Positions 1-10,490 of a DNA stretch of 64,000 bases are shown here, piece by piece. Source of the stretch: Diplonema papillatum (taxonomy: Eukaryota; Euglenozoa; Diplonemea; Diplonemida; Diplonemidae); the NCBI GenBank assembly GCA_030068145.1, contig JAPJBO010000199.1, positions 124,001 through 188,000 on the forward strand. The letters are read 5' to 3'. The translations under genes and the position numbers were made by a program. Each line of letters begins with the position of its first letter. Position 1 is the stretch's first letter. The notes under the pieces were generated by a model that did not search any database, was not told the DNA's origin, and worked only from the letters and a program-made list of their open reading frames with translations.

Positions 1-272
1 AGGAGATAAGCCTGACGATCATGTTCAAGAAAGACAGGTGGGAGGCTTCTGCTGCGCTTCCTTCTCCGCCGCCGCCGCCGCACATCCTCCGGCGCCCGGT
101 CGCGCTGGCCCAAGGAGGTGAAGCCCACGTTCACAGCGCTGACGCTGGTTTCCGTGAACCGCACGCTTTCCAAGGCGGGCTCCGCCCTCCCGTGCAGCTC
201 GGGCCGTGACCAATACGGCCGCGTCCCGCCGCCGGCGGCGGCTGAGTACGGGCTGCCTCCGCTCGCCCACAT
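1..272 (-). CDS. N-terminal part of an unknown Arg-rich protein, cut by window edge
   Basis: On the minus strand an ATG at 272 opens a frame that runs off the left edge without a stop (90 codons). The product begins MWASGGSPYSAAAGGG, continues with a mixed-composition stretch (RPELHGRAEPALESVRF, TSVSAVNVGFTSLGQ) and then a basic cluster containing RRRRRRRKRSRS. The composition is more protein-like than in the two other open frames of this GC-rich stretch. The basic run could be a nuclear-localisation or nucleic-acid-binding segment. I do not recognise the family. A donor-like GT inside the last 40 bases means the exon could end before the edge. Confidence 0.45.
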   Translation of the reverse strand, partial: MWASGGSPYSAAAGGGTRPYWSRPELHGRAEPALESVRFTETSVSAVNVGFTSLGQRDRAPEDVRRRRRRRKRSRSLPPVFLEHDRQAYL

Positions 273-1061
273 GCGACTTGCATCCACACAGGTGACTCTT
301 GTGTGTCGCGCACGGTGGGGGCTGCCTCCGGCGGCTTCTCCAGCGCAGCAGCATTCCGGCAGTGCACAAAACGCAAGGGAGAAAGGTGTTGCGTTTTCTC
401 GCTCTTTTTTTTTTTTTTGGGTTCCGAATCTTCGATAATCCGTTTACCTGAAGTGAGTCTTCAGAATTGATGAACTCCCACGGCGGAATCCTGAAAACAA
501 GAAGAAAGAAAAAAGAAAGGACGAGTGTGAGCACAAGGGAAAGGTTCGTGGAAAAGCAGGGAGAAAGAGAGAGAACGAAGAAAACAAAAAATGTGTCAAA
601 CAAAAAAGGAAAAGAAAGAGAGCCATGTGTCTCTGATGGCCGCTGACGTGGTTTTCCTTCAAGCCAGTAGCTCGTCACAGCCAGAACTACTCATGCTACA
701 AGAGATCAGGCAAATCCGTCCGATTTATGGGGCCTGATCTGCGCCGTATGGTCCTTTACCACGGACACATTACACTATCAACAGCGGTGTAAGTAATCTG
801 CCAGACAGCTGTATGTAGCTCGCCACAGCAGATTCGTCCGATTCATGGAGGATGAGGTGGTATATATCTAAGAAACCTGTGTCCCCACATGCTCGTCGGA
901 ACGATGGTAGCGGAAAGGGAAGCTGCGATTCCATCCGGACAGACGGATGGCATAAGATTGGACAACAAGAATGTGTCTCCTTCATCTGCACCGGTCGCAG
1001 CTCGTTCTCGAGAAACACTGCCACCTTTGGCTTGCCAAGAGTGGTGTTGACTCGCAACTTC
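273..1061. other. Spacer with a diverged family B fragment
   Basis: No gene is supported here. The first 300 bases hold a T-rich and purine-rich stretch. Around 665-850 there is a diverged copy of dispersed family B (CCACGGACACATTA, then a TAGCTCGCCACAGC-like end). Long open frames on the minus strand (770-1370) show no recognisable protein and partly overlap repeat sequence. Confidence 0.4.
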
Positions 1062-1440
1062 CCAGGCTTTAGGTGGACAAAGGGGCAACCAAGCCTGTGC
1101 AAGGGAACGGGATCCCCGCACGTCCGCGAGCAAAAGACGGCACGACGGAAGACAGCGAAAACAAGTTTTTTGACCCCCAGCCTGGCACGGTACCGTCCGC
1201 CAGAGGCTTCTACCGTTGGAGACCTCCTGCGGTTGACGGTCCAGCTGATGCAAGAGATTGAGATCTCTCCCCGGGGGTTCGTTCCGTGCACGTCCGCAAG
1301 CATAAGACGGCACGACGGAAATAGCGACAACGAGTTCTCCGACGTTCCCCAGTGGCACGGGTTCGTCCACCAGAGACCTCTACCCTCGGGGACTTACTGC
1401 GGTTGACGGTCCAGCTGATGCAAGGGAATGCGATCTCTAC
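1062..1440 (+). repeat. ~190 bp degenerate direct duplication
   Basis: Two diverged copies share GGCACGACGGAA at their start and GCGGTTGACGGTCCAGCTGATGCA near their end (second half at about 1230-1260 and 1400-1430). A third short relative occurs at about 47465-47540. The reading GDLLRLTVQLMQ is open in the two adjacent copies, so the repeat may descend from a coding element, but no family is recognisable. Confidence 0.6.
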
Positions 1441-1589
1441 ACGTCCACAATCCTGGTGGGTGAAGCCAATGCGGGTGTCCGAGAGGTGTCCATCGCATGC
1501 GTCGCTTCGCTTTGCGAACGCAACAAATCCATCACTTTTTGAGGGTGTAGCCGTCACGGTTGCCTTCGCCGAGTCGATTTTTGCAGTCT

Positions 1590-3960
1590 CAGGGTGGGTC
1601 GACAATAGCCGTTCATACGGAAACTGCGCCTCTGGTGGCCGCGTCCCCGGCAACCGCTACCTACCGCCCACGATTGAAACGAGCAAAAAGCAGGCACATG
1701 ACGCGGGTGCTCGTCGTAGAGAGAGGGCACGCGCCGAGCTCGAGCCACCTATTGTTCCTTGGGTTCGCGAAGGCCACGAGTTGGGCCGGATTGCACCCAC
1801 CGCCCGCCGTGCAACCGCCCAAGATCGAAACCAGCAAACAGCAGCCGAAAAAGTCGGACGGCCGCAAGTGCGCCGGTCGACAGGGGCAGCACATGACGCA
1901 GGTGCTCGTCGGAGACGCACGCGAGCACGCGCCCGAGTTCGAGCACCAATCGTTCCCGGCCGCGAGTTGGGCCGGAATGCTCACCGCCCGCCGTGCGGCG
2001 GATGCCTTCAACGACACACGTCTTCGCGTCACAGAACGGGGGCCCGTACCAGCGCAGCTGCGGGCCACCCGCGCTGCTGTCTGCCGGCGGCCGACGACCC
2101 CTGCCGGGGGGACGGGCCCAGAAAGACGGACGAGACGGTCCGCGCAGGCCGGCTGTCGTCCGCGGCCGTTCGTACGGAAACTGCGCCTCCGGTGGCCGCG
2201 CACCCCCGGAAGCCGCTACCAACCGCCCAAGATCGAAACCAGCAAATAGTAGCCGAAAAGTCGGACGGCCGCAAGTGCGCCGGTCGACAGGCATATGACG
2301 CGGGTGCCCGTCGTAAAGAGAGGGCACGCGCCGAGCTCGAGCCACCAATTGTTCCTTGGGTTTGCGACGGCCACGAGTCGGGCCGGATTGCTCATCGCCC
2401 GCCGTGCGGCGGATGCCTTCGATGGCGCACGTCTTCGCGTCACAGAACGAGGGCCCGTGGCAGCGCAGCTGCGGGCCACCCGCGCTGCTGTCTGCCGGCG
2501 GCCGACGACCCCTGCCGGGGGGACGGGCCCAGAAAGACGGACGAGACGGTCCGCGCAGGCCGGCTGTCTTCCGCGGCCGTTCGTACAGAAACTGCGCCTC
2601 CGGTGGCCGCGCACTCCCGGAAGCCGCCACCAACCGCCCAAGATCGAAACCAGCAAATAGCAGCCGAAAAGTCGGACGGCCGCAAGTGCGCCGGTCGACA
2701 GGCATATGACGCGGGTGTCCGTCGTAAAGAGAGGGCACGCGCCGAGCTCGAGCCACCAATTGTTCCTTGGGTTTGCGACGGCCACGAGTCGGGCCGGATT
2801 GCTCATCGCCCGCCGTGCGGCGGATGCCTTCGATGGCGCACGTCTTCGCGTCACAGAACGAGGGCCCGTGGCAGCGCAGCTGCGGGCCACCCGCGCTGCT
2901 GTCTGCCGGCGGCCGACGACCCCTGCCGGGGGGACGGGCCCAGAAAGACGGACGAGACGGTCCGCGCAGGCCGGCTGTCTTCCGCGGCCGTTCGTACAGA
3001 AACTGCGCCTCCGGTGGCCGCGCACCCCCGGAAGCCGCCACCAACCGCCCAAGATCGAAACCAGCAAATAGCAGCCGAAAAGTCGGACGGCCGCAAGTGC
3101 GCCGGTCGACAGGCATATGACGCGGGTGTCCGTCGTAAAGAGAGGGCACGCGCCGAGCTCGAGCCACCAATTGTTCCTTGGGTTTGCGACGGCCACGAGT
3201 CGGGCCGGATTGCTCATCGCCCGCCGTGCGGCGGATGCCTTCGATGGCGCACGTCTTCGCGTCACAGAACGAGGGCCCGTGGCAGCGCAGCTGCGGGCCA
3301 CCCGCGCTGCTGTCTGCCGGCGGCCGACGACCCCTGCCGGGGGGACGGGCCCAGAAAGACGGACGAGACGGTCCGCGCAGGCCGGCTGTCTTCCGCGGCC
3401 GTTCGTACAGAAACTGCGCCTCCGGTGGCCGCGCACCCCCGGAAGCCGCCACCAACCGCCCAAGATCGAAACCAGCAAATAGCAGCCGAAAAGTCGGACG
3501 GCCGCAAGTGCGCCGGTCGACAGGCATATGACGCGGGTGTCCGTCGTAAAGAGAGGGCACGCGCCGAGCTCGAGCCACCAATTGTTCCTTGGGTTTGCGA
3601 CGGCCACGAGTCGGGCCGGATTGCTCACCGCCCGCCGTGCGGCGGATGCCTTCAATGATGCACGTCTTCGCGTCACAGAACGAGGGCCACCCGCGCTGCT
3701 GTCTGCCGGCGGCCGACGACCCCCGCCGGGGGGACGGGCCCAGAAAGGCGGACGAGACGGTCCGCGCAGGCCGGCTGTCTTCCGCGGCAGTTTGTACGCA
3801 AACTGCGCCCCCCGGCAACCGCTACCAACCCGCCCAAGATCGAAACCAGCGAACAGCAGCCGAAAAGGTCGGACAGCGCGTGGCGCGGGTGCTCGTCGTA
3901 GAGGGCACGCGCCGAGCTCGGGAACCAATTGTTCCTTGGGTTCGCGACGGCCACGAGTCG
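1590..3960. repeat. 411 bp tandem satellite
   Basis: A GC-rich unit repeats with a period of exactly 411 bases. The landmark CGGTCGACAGGCATATGACG recurs at 2281, 2692, 3103 and 3514. A diverged unit of about 407 bases precedes (1874-2280) and decayed partial units flank both ends. Inner units differ at only a few positions, so they are recently homogenised. Because 411 is divisible by three, frames stay open on both strands for hundreds of codons. I treat those ORFs (up to 768 aa) as artefacts of the period. The array ends next to the 3' end of the SmB-type gene. Confidence 0.93.
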
Positions 3961-3972
3961 GGGCCGGGAGGC

Positions 3973-6564
3973 TCACCGCCCGCCATGCGGCGGGAACCCG
4001 CCGCCGTGCGGCGGGGGCGGAAAGCCCATGCCGGGAGGAGGGAAGCCGGCGGGCATCTGCCCGGGGGGCCCCGTCAGCGCGGGGAAGCCCGGAGGTGGCC
4101 GCCCAGGGGGTGCGCCAGGGGGCATCATGCCTGGCGGCATCCCGGGAGGCAGCATGCCGGGGGGCATCATGCCGGGGGGCATCATTCCTGGAGGCATCAT
4201 GCCGGGTGGGAACGGGAAAGGCGGTCGTCCACCGAGCATGCTTGCCGGCGCCGGCTTGGCTGTGGTGCGGTTTGTGTTGTATGAACGGCGTGCTGTGTGG
4301 GTCACGTGACGCACGTGTCACGTGCACGTCATCAATCATGTAGCGCGATATCGGTCAAGTGCATGTTGTGAGCCATATGGCATGCTACGTGTCCCGTGAC
4401 ATATGTGGCAAGTGCACGTCATCAACCATGTAGCGTGCTATGTGTCAAGTGCATGTTGTGAGCCTTGTGGCATGTCACGTGTCACGTGACACACGTGTCA
4501 AGTGCACGTCATCAACCATTTGGCGTGCGAAGTGTCAAGTGCATATTATGAGCCATGTGGCATGCTACGTGTCCCGTGACATATGTGTCAAGTGCACGTC
4601 ATCAACCATTTAGCGTGCTATGTGCCAAGAGCATCTTGTGAGTCACGCGGCGTACTTTGCGCCACGTGAAACATGTGCCAAGTGCATGCTGTGAGCTATG
4701 TGGTGTGCTACGTGTCGCCTGACGTGTGTGCCAAGCATGTCGTGTCATGTGGCGAGAATGAGTGTGCTATGTGTCAAATGTGCCCCGTCGAGAAATACCC
4801 GACGCGGCCGTTTGCTTCTCTCGGGAAACAAAAAAGAGCTTTTCGTTGAACCGCAGTTCGGCTCGTTCAAGGATATAATACTTCGGTTTCAGTTCGGCAG
4901 TTGGTCATGATTATAGAGGGTAGTTTCCTCACATGGCGTGCACCAAAAAAAAAAAAAAAAAAAAAAATGACGAAGTACCTGCCGCAGCTTTGTTCAGAGT
5001 TCCCTCGATCGTCATGGACGTAACGGATTCACCCCGGAGAAGCATCTGCAGTTGCGTGGGTTTTTTCGTAGAGTTATAGTTCGCATGAGAATCCGGGATT
5101 TTTGAGTCTCCGGGTGACCTTCCATGGTGCATGCATGGCTTCTTTCGTGTACACTTTACTTGCTTGCTTTGTGTTTGACAATCCCGTACGGGACGCGCAG
5201 ATTGGTGAGTTTTCGACCTTTTGTTTGTACGTGGAGATACAGTCGCGGTGGGCCACGGATTCGAAGAAAGCTACCAGGCTACCGTTGCATCAGTGAGGGG
5301 GTGGGCATCGGCAAGCCGAGAATACCCGACGATACGCTAAGTCACGCGGTCAATATTTTTTGAAAGATTTTGACACGTTTTCGTTGTGACTCTGTTGTTC
5401 AGCAGCGGCTGCCAAAACCTGTCGTGGCACCTAGGATCAAAGTCCTTTTCAAAGACCGCGGAGGTCAGCGGACCGGGATCTACCGGAGAGGGTGTGGGTG
5501 CGTTGTGTGGCAACCTGATACGTGTGTGTGCGATGATGTGGGCTTGCGTGGCAGCCTGATACGTGTGCGCTGGCTGCTACACGAGCTCGATGCTCCGCAT
5601 GGATGCTCGGTGCGTGTGCTGGGTGGGCACCGCCCGCACACGGGGATTCGTTTGCGACAATAAACCCTCGGGAAAAAGACTGAACCCACTCAGGAAAAAG
5701 AGGCGAAGTGACATACGAGGCCGATGGTTCTTTTCTCTTCTCTTTCCCGTGTTTTGCTGTTTTTGTCGGGAATAAACCGGCTTTCTTCGGTGTCGGTCAA
5801 GATCAGGTTCAGATAGCGGTCGTAGGCAAGCAACGTGCCCTTCATGACGCGACCATCCTGTAAGTGTGTTGGTAGATCTTGCTATTTTTGGACCCGCCAA
5901 AAGAGAGAGGGGGGCTGGAGTCTAGGGCCTAGCAGACCAGAGCTGGCAACAGAACTTCCATGATGTGGCAATCTTGTAGGTGAGTTTTCGTTGGGTCATT
6001 GCTTTCGAGCTTCGAGTTCTTCCATCGCCGGGGCACTATTTGAACGTTGCGACAGAGAGGCAAGCTAGAGTACAGGGACAAACGCAACGCAAGTAAAAAA
6101 ACGCCACACCCCGCCCCCCCCTTTACATCCCATGTTCGGCAGAAAATACCCGAGGGGCTGCCTTGTGCTTACTTCGAAGCAGGCTAGAGGGGGAGAAACC
6201 AATACAACTACAAAGTGGGTCTTTTTTGTTGAACGCTTACGCCCGCCACTAAACCCAGATTCACCTGTGTTTCGTGTGGGCTACAGCACATTTACCTCCT
6301 TTGATCTTTTGCAGCTGGCAGCCTCCTCAAGTATTTCCTACAAAGCAGGTGCTTATACAAAAAGAAAAGAACCGACAATACACATTTTCCATTTCTTTCC
6401 TGTTTGTTTCTAGTCCAAGTTCGCATTTCTGGCTTGAGCCCTTCCTCGAATCACGAAACGACTCTGCTGAGGAACGATAGGATTGCACATACGTTGATAG
6501 TGACTTTCAGCGTCGAGCCCATGTAGCTGTAGAGCTTCGAGCGTCGGTTTCCTTTGGTCGACAT
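3973..6564 (-). CDS. SNRPB: SmB/B'-type spliceosomal Sm protein, four exons
   Basis: Core component of the heptameric Sm ring on U1, U2, U4 and U5 snRNAs. Exons (minus strand): 6493-6564, 5717-5857, 4979-5045 and 3973-4259, giving 188 aa. Junctions are GTATGT..AG, GTATGT..AG and GTACTT..AG, with phases 0, 0 and 1. Exon 1 encodes [17 protein letters not shown]. Exon 2 carries the Sm1 motif [20 protein letters not shown] followed by [12 protein letters not shown], very close to the animal SmB segment. Exon 3 has the Sm2 motif [18 protein letters not shown] (IGL from exon 2). Exon 4 is the Pro/Gly/Met tail with repeated PPGMM and PPGM, as in SmB. The tail is shorter than in animals. Introns are 635, 671 and 719 nt and hold a family A repeat, a family K repeat and a 90 bp satellite. 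Family assignment is firm; SmB rather than another Sm/LSm follows from EREEKR, LLRGE and the PPGM tail. Confidence 0.93.
4300..4770. repeat. ~90 bp satellite in intron 3 of the SmB-type gene
   Basis: About five diverged units of 86-91 bases, each containing GTGCACGTCATCAACCAT (at about 4325, 4411, 4502 and 4591) and alternating with CACGTG-like palindromic words and CAAGTGCAT. The array lies wholly within intron 3. Confidence 0.85.
4945..4967 (+). repeat. A homopolymer close to a splice donor
   Basis: A run of 23 A on the plus strand, starting 11 bases beyond the intron 3 donor of the SmB-type gene. In the transcript it is a U run just downstream of the 5' splice site. Confidence 0.8.
5060..5125 (+). 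repeat. Family K repeat fragment
   Basis: Contains GTTCGCATGAGAATCCGGGA and GTCTCCGGGTGACCTT. The same core recurs at about 33205-33340, 52318-52430, 53208-53340, 57255-57340 and 59572-59632, all in plus orientation, and inside the array at 34270-34975. It lies in intron 2 of the SmB-type gene, a few bases upstream of exon 3. Confidence 0.7.
6141..6366 (+). mobile_element. Family A SINE-like element, copy 1
   Basis: About 225 bp from AAAATACCCGAGGGG to GCTTATACAAAAA. Other copies are at 20664, 33646, 42493, 55070 (5' truncated) and 56134, all plus orientation and mostly over 90% alike by eye. It has no terminal inverted repeats and an A-rich end, which fits a non-autonomous retroposon; no protein is encoded. 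This copy lies antisense in intron 1 of the SmB-type gene. Confidence 0.75.
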
Positions 6565-6679
6565 GGTAACGATCCGGTGGGTGCCCCCAAAGCGCTTCCT
6601 ATGGCGCTAACCCTTCCCTGAGCGCCCGCACCCAGAGCCGAGCGGATAGCTAAGGAAGCCCTTCCCCCACCCTCCCACA

Positions 6680-6985
6680 ACACCCTTCCTCGCCTCCCAG
6701 TCCTGTGTTGACTTCTGTTGTGAACACCCTTTCCCTCGCCTCACAGTCTTGTGTTGGTGTCTGTTGTGAACACCCTTCCTCGCCTCCCAGTCCTGTGTTG
6801 ACTTCTGTTGTGAACACCCTTTCCCTCGCCTCACAGTCTTGTGTTGGTGTCTGTTGTGAACACCCTTCCTCGCCTCCCAGTCCTGTGTTGACTTCTGTTG
6901 TGAACACCCTTTCCCTCGCCTCACAGTCTTGTGTTGGTGTCTGTTGGAACACCCTTCCTCGCCTCCCAGTCCCAGTCCTGTGTCT
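6680..6985. repeat. 90 bp tandem repeat (dimer of two ~45 bp half-units)
   Basis: CACCCTTCCTCGCCTCCCAG recurs at 6681, 6771 and 6861, with a last shortened unit near 6950. Each unit has two related halves (CTCCCAGTCCTGTGTTGACT and CTCACAGTCTTGTGTTGGTG). The period is a multiple of three, so open frames on both strands here are not evidence of genes. Confidence 0.93.
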
Positions 6986-7065
6986 TCTGTTGTTTACGCA
7001 AGCATTGGCCTCAGTAAGAAGGACCGCCACGTCTGCCACGTTCCGCCCGTGCTCCCTTCATCGAG

Positions 7066-7360
7066 CGTTGATCAGCTTGGAACCCGAAATACGTTGTCTA
7101 AACAAACACAAGGTCAGGTGAAACACGGAGGGTATGGTTCTCATCATCTCATAGCCAAAGCAACGACATCCCACAAGTCTCTACCTATTTCCTGCTCACA
7201 CTTCTGCCTGCAAAGCGCGCGTTAATCAGCTTGGAACCCGAAATACGTTGTCTAATCAAACACAAGGTCAGGTGAAACACGGACGGTATGGTTTTCATCA
7301 TCTCATGGCCAAAGCAAGGATATCCCGCAAATCTCTACCTATTTCCTGACTACAGTTCAT
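7066..7360. repeat. ~155 bp direct duplication
   Basis: Two adjacent copies begin ATCAGCTTGGAACCCGAAAT (about 7070 and 7226) and end in TCTCTACCTATTTCCTG. Divergence is roughly 10% by eye. No coding content is recognised. Confidence 0.85.
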
Positions 7361-8049
7361 TCTGGAGAGCTCTGGTGCCAACGATCGCCCAGCCCCAGTT
7401 CGCGTTCGGCCTGCAAAGTCTCGCTTCTACAACTCCGCCGGTCTGGTCGTAGCCGCCACCGCCCGATGGGGCAAGGCATACAAGTGCGATCGATCCCACC
7501 CCGTTCAAACCCGCAGTACAGAACTGCGGCGAGCGAGTTGTTTCGCTTATTCTCCGATGCGGAATACCCTCCGCTGCGGGCCGGAACCAGTCGGCACAAC
7601 GATGAAAAGGATAAGGCGCCAATTATTTTGTAGATGTGCGGAGAGGGTAATGCTCTATAGGGGAGTCAACCACGCTCGTACTTCCTCGGGAGGGATGTAT
7701 ATAGTAAGAACGTGTTTGGAATGGCATGTGCTCAAACACCGGCGTCCTAAACCACGGACACGATAGGCGGACCATCATCAACATGGAACCTGAATGCCTG
7801 AAGTGTCCGTTTACTTTACACGGCGGCGATGTGAGCCTGTTTATCAGACGGCCGGTCACAACCAAGGTCGAGCACAGACTATTCCGTCTCGGGAGAAGGC
7901 CCCCACGTTCGTACTTCATGGTTCTGGCGAAAGGTCATACTCAGAATCTACGGGCAACGCAATGTAAAAAGGGGGCGGGGGAGGATCTAATCGGGGGAGG
8001 GCGAAGGTGGCAACAGACGGCAGGTGGCGCGCTCTAATAGATGAATAGG
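7361..8049. other. Spacer with open frames and a family B fragment
   Basis: Several overlapping open frames exist at 7350-7770 on both strands, but none gives a recognisable product and GC content alone could keep them open. About 7695-7900 is a diverged family B copy (CCACGGACACGATAGGCGGACC, split by changes). Nothing else is evident. Confidence 0.4.
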
Positions 8050-8203
8050 GGAAATAGAACAAAGAGAGCGCGAGCTGCAGGGACGCACGGCCTTTTCTTT
8101 TTCTTTCCGTTGGGGCGGCCAACCTCGGCTTCTGCCCAGAACACACTGCGGCTTTCTTCAGTGCGGCTCTCACGCTCGCAAACGTAAGCCGGTCCACCCC
8201 CGG
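8050..8203 (-). CDS. Possible exon, unknown protein
   Basis: Minus strand: acceptor CAGTCTTCAG is followed by a frame reading PGVDRLTFASVRAALKKAAV and then a Lys/Arg-rich stretch. Phase 0 at its start would match the phase 0 end of the exon proposed at 9012-9181, so the two may belong to one gene. The 3' limit is uncertain and no homologue is recognised. Confidence 0.25.
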
Positions 8204-8469
8204 CTGAAGACTGTGATGAGTAGACTATAATTGCTGGGGTTCGAATGCAGGATATCTGTAGCGATGGCCTGCATTAGTGCCTGTTGTAGCCTACGATAGC
8301 TTGTGCTAGGCTGTGATAGTCTGCTGATAGACTGCTGGTAAACTGTGATAGACGGCAGCAGGCAGTTCGATGCGCTTCCAGGAAATAGGGGTGGACTGGC
8401 TCACAAAGGGGGCTACTGGTGAAATTCACCTGCCAGGTCCTTGCACGGTGAGGTAGAGCCCCAGAAGCT

Positions 8470-8760
8470 GGGCTGAAGAGGATGTGCCCGAATCGCACCC
8501 GAAAAAGCGGATGTGCTACAACCCAAACGCGTGCAAATCCGCACCCGAAAAACGGATGTGGCACCGGGTTTTGTAAACTCCAGCTTTAACCCCAGCTGCT
8601 GAGGCTGGACTCCAGCGTGCCTTTTGCACTCATCTCACACACTTGCGCATACCCTCATACTCTCTGCAGGCACAGCGGCTCCAGCTTTTAACCCCAGCTT
8701 CTGAGGCTGGACTCCACCGAATACTGCCCGACTGCGACATCCTAAGAATGGGCTGAGACC
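8470..8760. repeat. Family J repeat, two units
   Basis: Contains GCACCCGAAAAAGCGGATGTG-like hairpin words and two copies of CCAGCT(G/T)CTGAGGCTGGACTCCA (about 8595 and 8690). Related copies are at 27897-27925, 43150-43210, 46240-46400 and, partly inverted, 30780-30960. Confidence 0.65.
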
Positions 8761-9011
8761 AACAACATGCTTCATCTTAGCGCGGGGGTTTAGCTAACCC
8801 GTGATATGATACGCCACCAAAGGGCAGCTGCAAGCGGTATATTTCTGGTTTAGAACGTCAGTGGTTTAAAATCTCCGTCGACCGTAGAGGCTCGGGGTTT
8901 GGGATGGGGTGTTGGTGGGATAGAACTGAATGGGGTACTGCTGGGATTTAGGGGGTTTTGCTTTTGGCCAAAAAAAAAAAAAAAATGTCTTGCTCAGGAT
9001 AGCACGCACAC

Positions 9012-9181
9012 AAACTCTTTGAAGTGCTTTGGGAGGATTGAATCCAGCGAAGACTCGGCGGCGAAGCTGGGGATCCTTTTGGCAGCCTGCCGTTGTGTTG
9101 AGTTGGCATGTAGATGTAGATCGAAAGCCGCCGCCACGTCAAGGAAGGAGGCCTCCATGCACACCAGCTCGCAGAAAATGT
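9012..9181 (-). CDS. Internal exon of an unknown gene
   Basis: Minus strand: acceptor CATTCAG at 9182-9188, then a 170 nt frame reading IFCELVCMEASFLDVAAAF and ending SILPKHFKEF before a GTGTGC donor at 9011. It starts in phase 1 and ends in phase 0. Residue composition is strongly protein-like, and the other frames contain stops or odd composition. Directly upstream (about 9200-9370) a second minus frame reads VAVTFLKIEDLWVYLLAILL, which may be part of the same gene but does not join in phase without an extra splice or a frameshift. I do not recognise the family; a decayed transposon gene is an alternative. Confidence 0.35.
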
Positions 9182-9489
9182 CTGAATGACCTCAAGTACA
9201 CCAGTGACCTCGGACAGAGAACGAGCATGTCTGCTCGCTCGTGGATACAACCAGTGCAACAGAATGGCGAGAAGATATACCCACAAGTCCTCGATCTTGA
9301 GGAAGGTGACGGCGACGTTATCAAGTACCACTAGCCCGTGATTGCAGTTACGGCTCTCGACGCTGAAAATCACCAACGTGGGGCGTGGCCACACGACTGG
9401 CCGCGCATGGGCGGCATGATGCGTTACGAAGCTCTGCCATGACCACGTGTCTTCCTTATTTCTTTTGGTTTCGGGTGAAACAGCCCGAA

Positions 9490-9740
9490 TTTAAGTACCA
9501 GGGAAAGCCGGGAGCCAAGCTTCACGTGTTCGGCGGTACTGCAGAGCTACGGGCCTACGGGGCAAGTGGCTACCGATTTCCCAAACTAAAGCATCAAGGC
9601 TTGGCGCACCTTGGGGCTTGGCGCTCGCGCTGAACACAAGCTCGTCGAGACGATCAGCCACAGGGCAGAGCGGACGGGGTTGTGGCACTGTGCTGCCTCC
9701 GACTCAAGCTTTGCGAGCTGTGGTTGACCGCCACGTTCCT
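9490..9740 (+). repeat. Family F repeat, coding-like, copy 1
   Basis: Shares GATTTCCCAAACTAAAGCATCAAGGC-type sequence with 54240-54330 (plus) and 28860-29030 (minus). Alignment suggests an ancestral frame containing DFPN and SLALNT, but each copy is interrupted, so these look like remnants of one coding element or pseudogene family. Confidence 0.5.
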
Positions 9741-9984
9741 GGATCAGGAGCGGCCTTTTTCTTCTTCTTCTTTCTTCTTTGGTTTCGGCCCTTCATGCTT
9801 CATAATCCAGCGCGCCACTACCGGCGCTTCCACTGCTTGCGCGGTTTTACGGCGAGCGGCGCGAGTTGGGCGAGTAGCCAAGATCTTCTCGGATCCTGCG
9901 AGGGAGGGGAGACGTTTGCTCACTTGACAAACGCGAGGTGTTTGATGATAAGGGTTGAGGGGAACGTGCCAGTTAGATAGCGGA

Positions 9985-10260
9985 GAACCCCCCCCCCCCC
10001 CTCCCCCGCCTTTATATAATTTTTTGACGGACAGATGACGGCATGGCAAACCATGGCTTTGTCCTATAGGCCACTGTGGCCGACGCCCCTCGCCCCCCCT
10101 CCCCCCCCTTTTTATCCCGGTGGCGGACGTATGGAGGCAGTTATGACGGCAAGTATGGCGGCACGGCAAACAATAAAAATAAGGCCCGAGACGCCCCCCC
10201 CCCCCCCCCCAGGGTGCGCACTAAGGGACGTTGCCCCCGTTGCACGTTGCACCCCCCTTT
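9985..10260. other. C-rich homopolymer region
   Basis: Several runs of 8-17 C (about 9988-10001, 10100-10110, 10194-10210) separate short GGCGGA/ATGACGGCA-containing segments. No gene is visible. Confidence 0.7.
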
Positions 10261-10261
10261 T

Positions 10262-10490
10262 GGGGGGAAAATGTTTCTTGGGTTTGAAGAGCGCGTGGTG
10301 CTTGCACCACTGAGGTCCAGGTTATTTAACCGCGGATTTAGTGAAGGATTGTTCAGGAAACGGTCGCGAGCGAAACCCGACCAGGTAACGACCATTTCAC
10401 TGTCTTCTTTGTTTTGTGATGCGAACATCACGAGGTGCTGTCCGAAGACACCGCCCACGTGAGCACTGTTAAGCATTGAGTTCTTTTAAG
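10262..10490 (+). repeat. Family H repeat, copy 1
   Basis: About 230 bp nearly identical (about 98% by eye) to 50555-50785, from GGGGGAAAATGTTTCTTGGG to GCATTGAGTTCTTTTAAGTA. Shorter related tails occur at about 16260-16310 and 56670-56720. On the minus strand both copies keep a frame reading HVGGVFGQHLVMFASQNKED, so a coding origin is possible. Confidence 0.8.

Noticed and set aside
1352-3818. Long ORFs (768 aa plus, 689-707 aa minus) over the 411 bp satellite
   Set aside because: The period is a multiple of three and the GC is high, so frames on both strands stay open; composition is Arg/Pro/Ala noise.
6607-7121. Repeat-protein-like ORFs (GCSQQKSTQDWEARKG and similar)
   Set aside because: Produced by the 90 bp satellite with a period of 30 codons on both strands.
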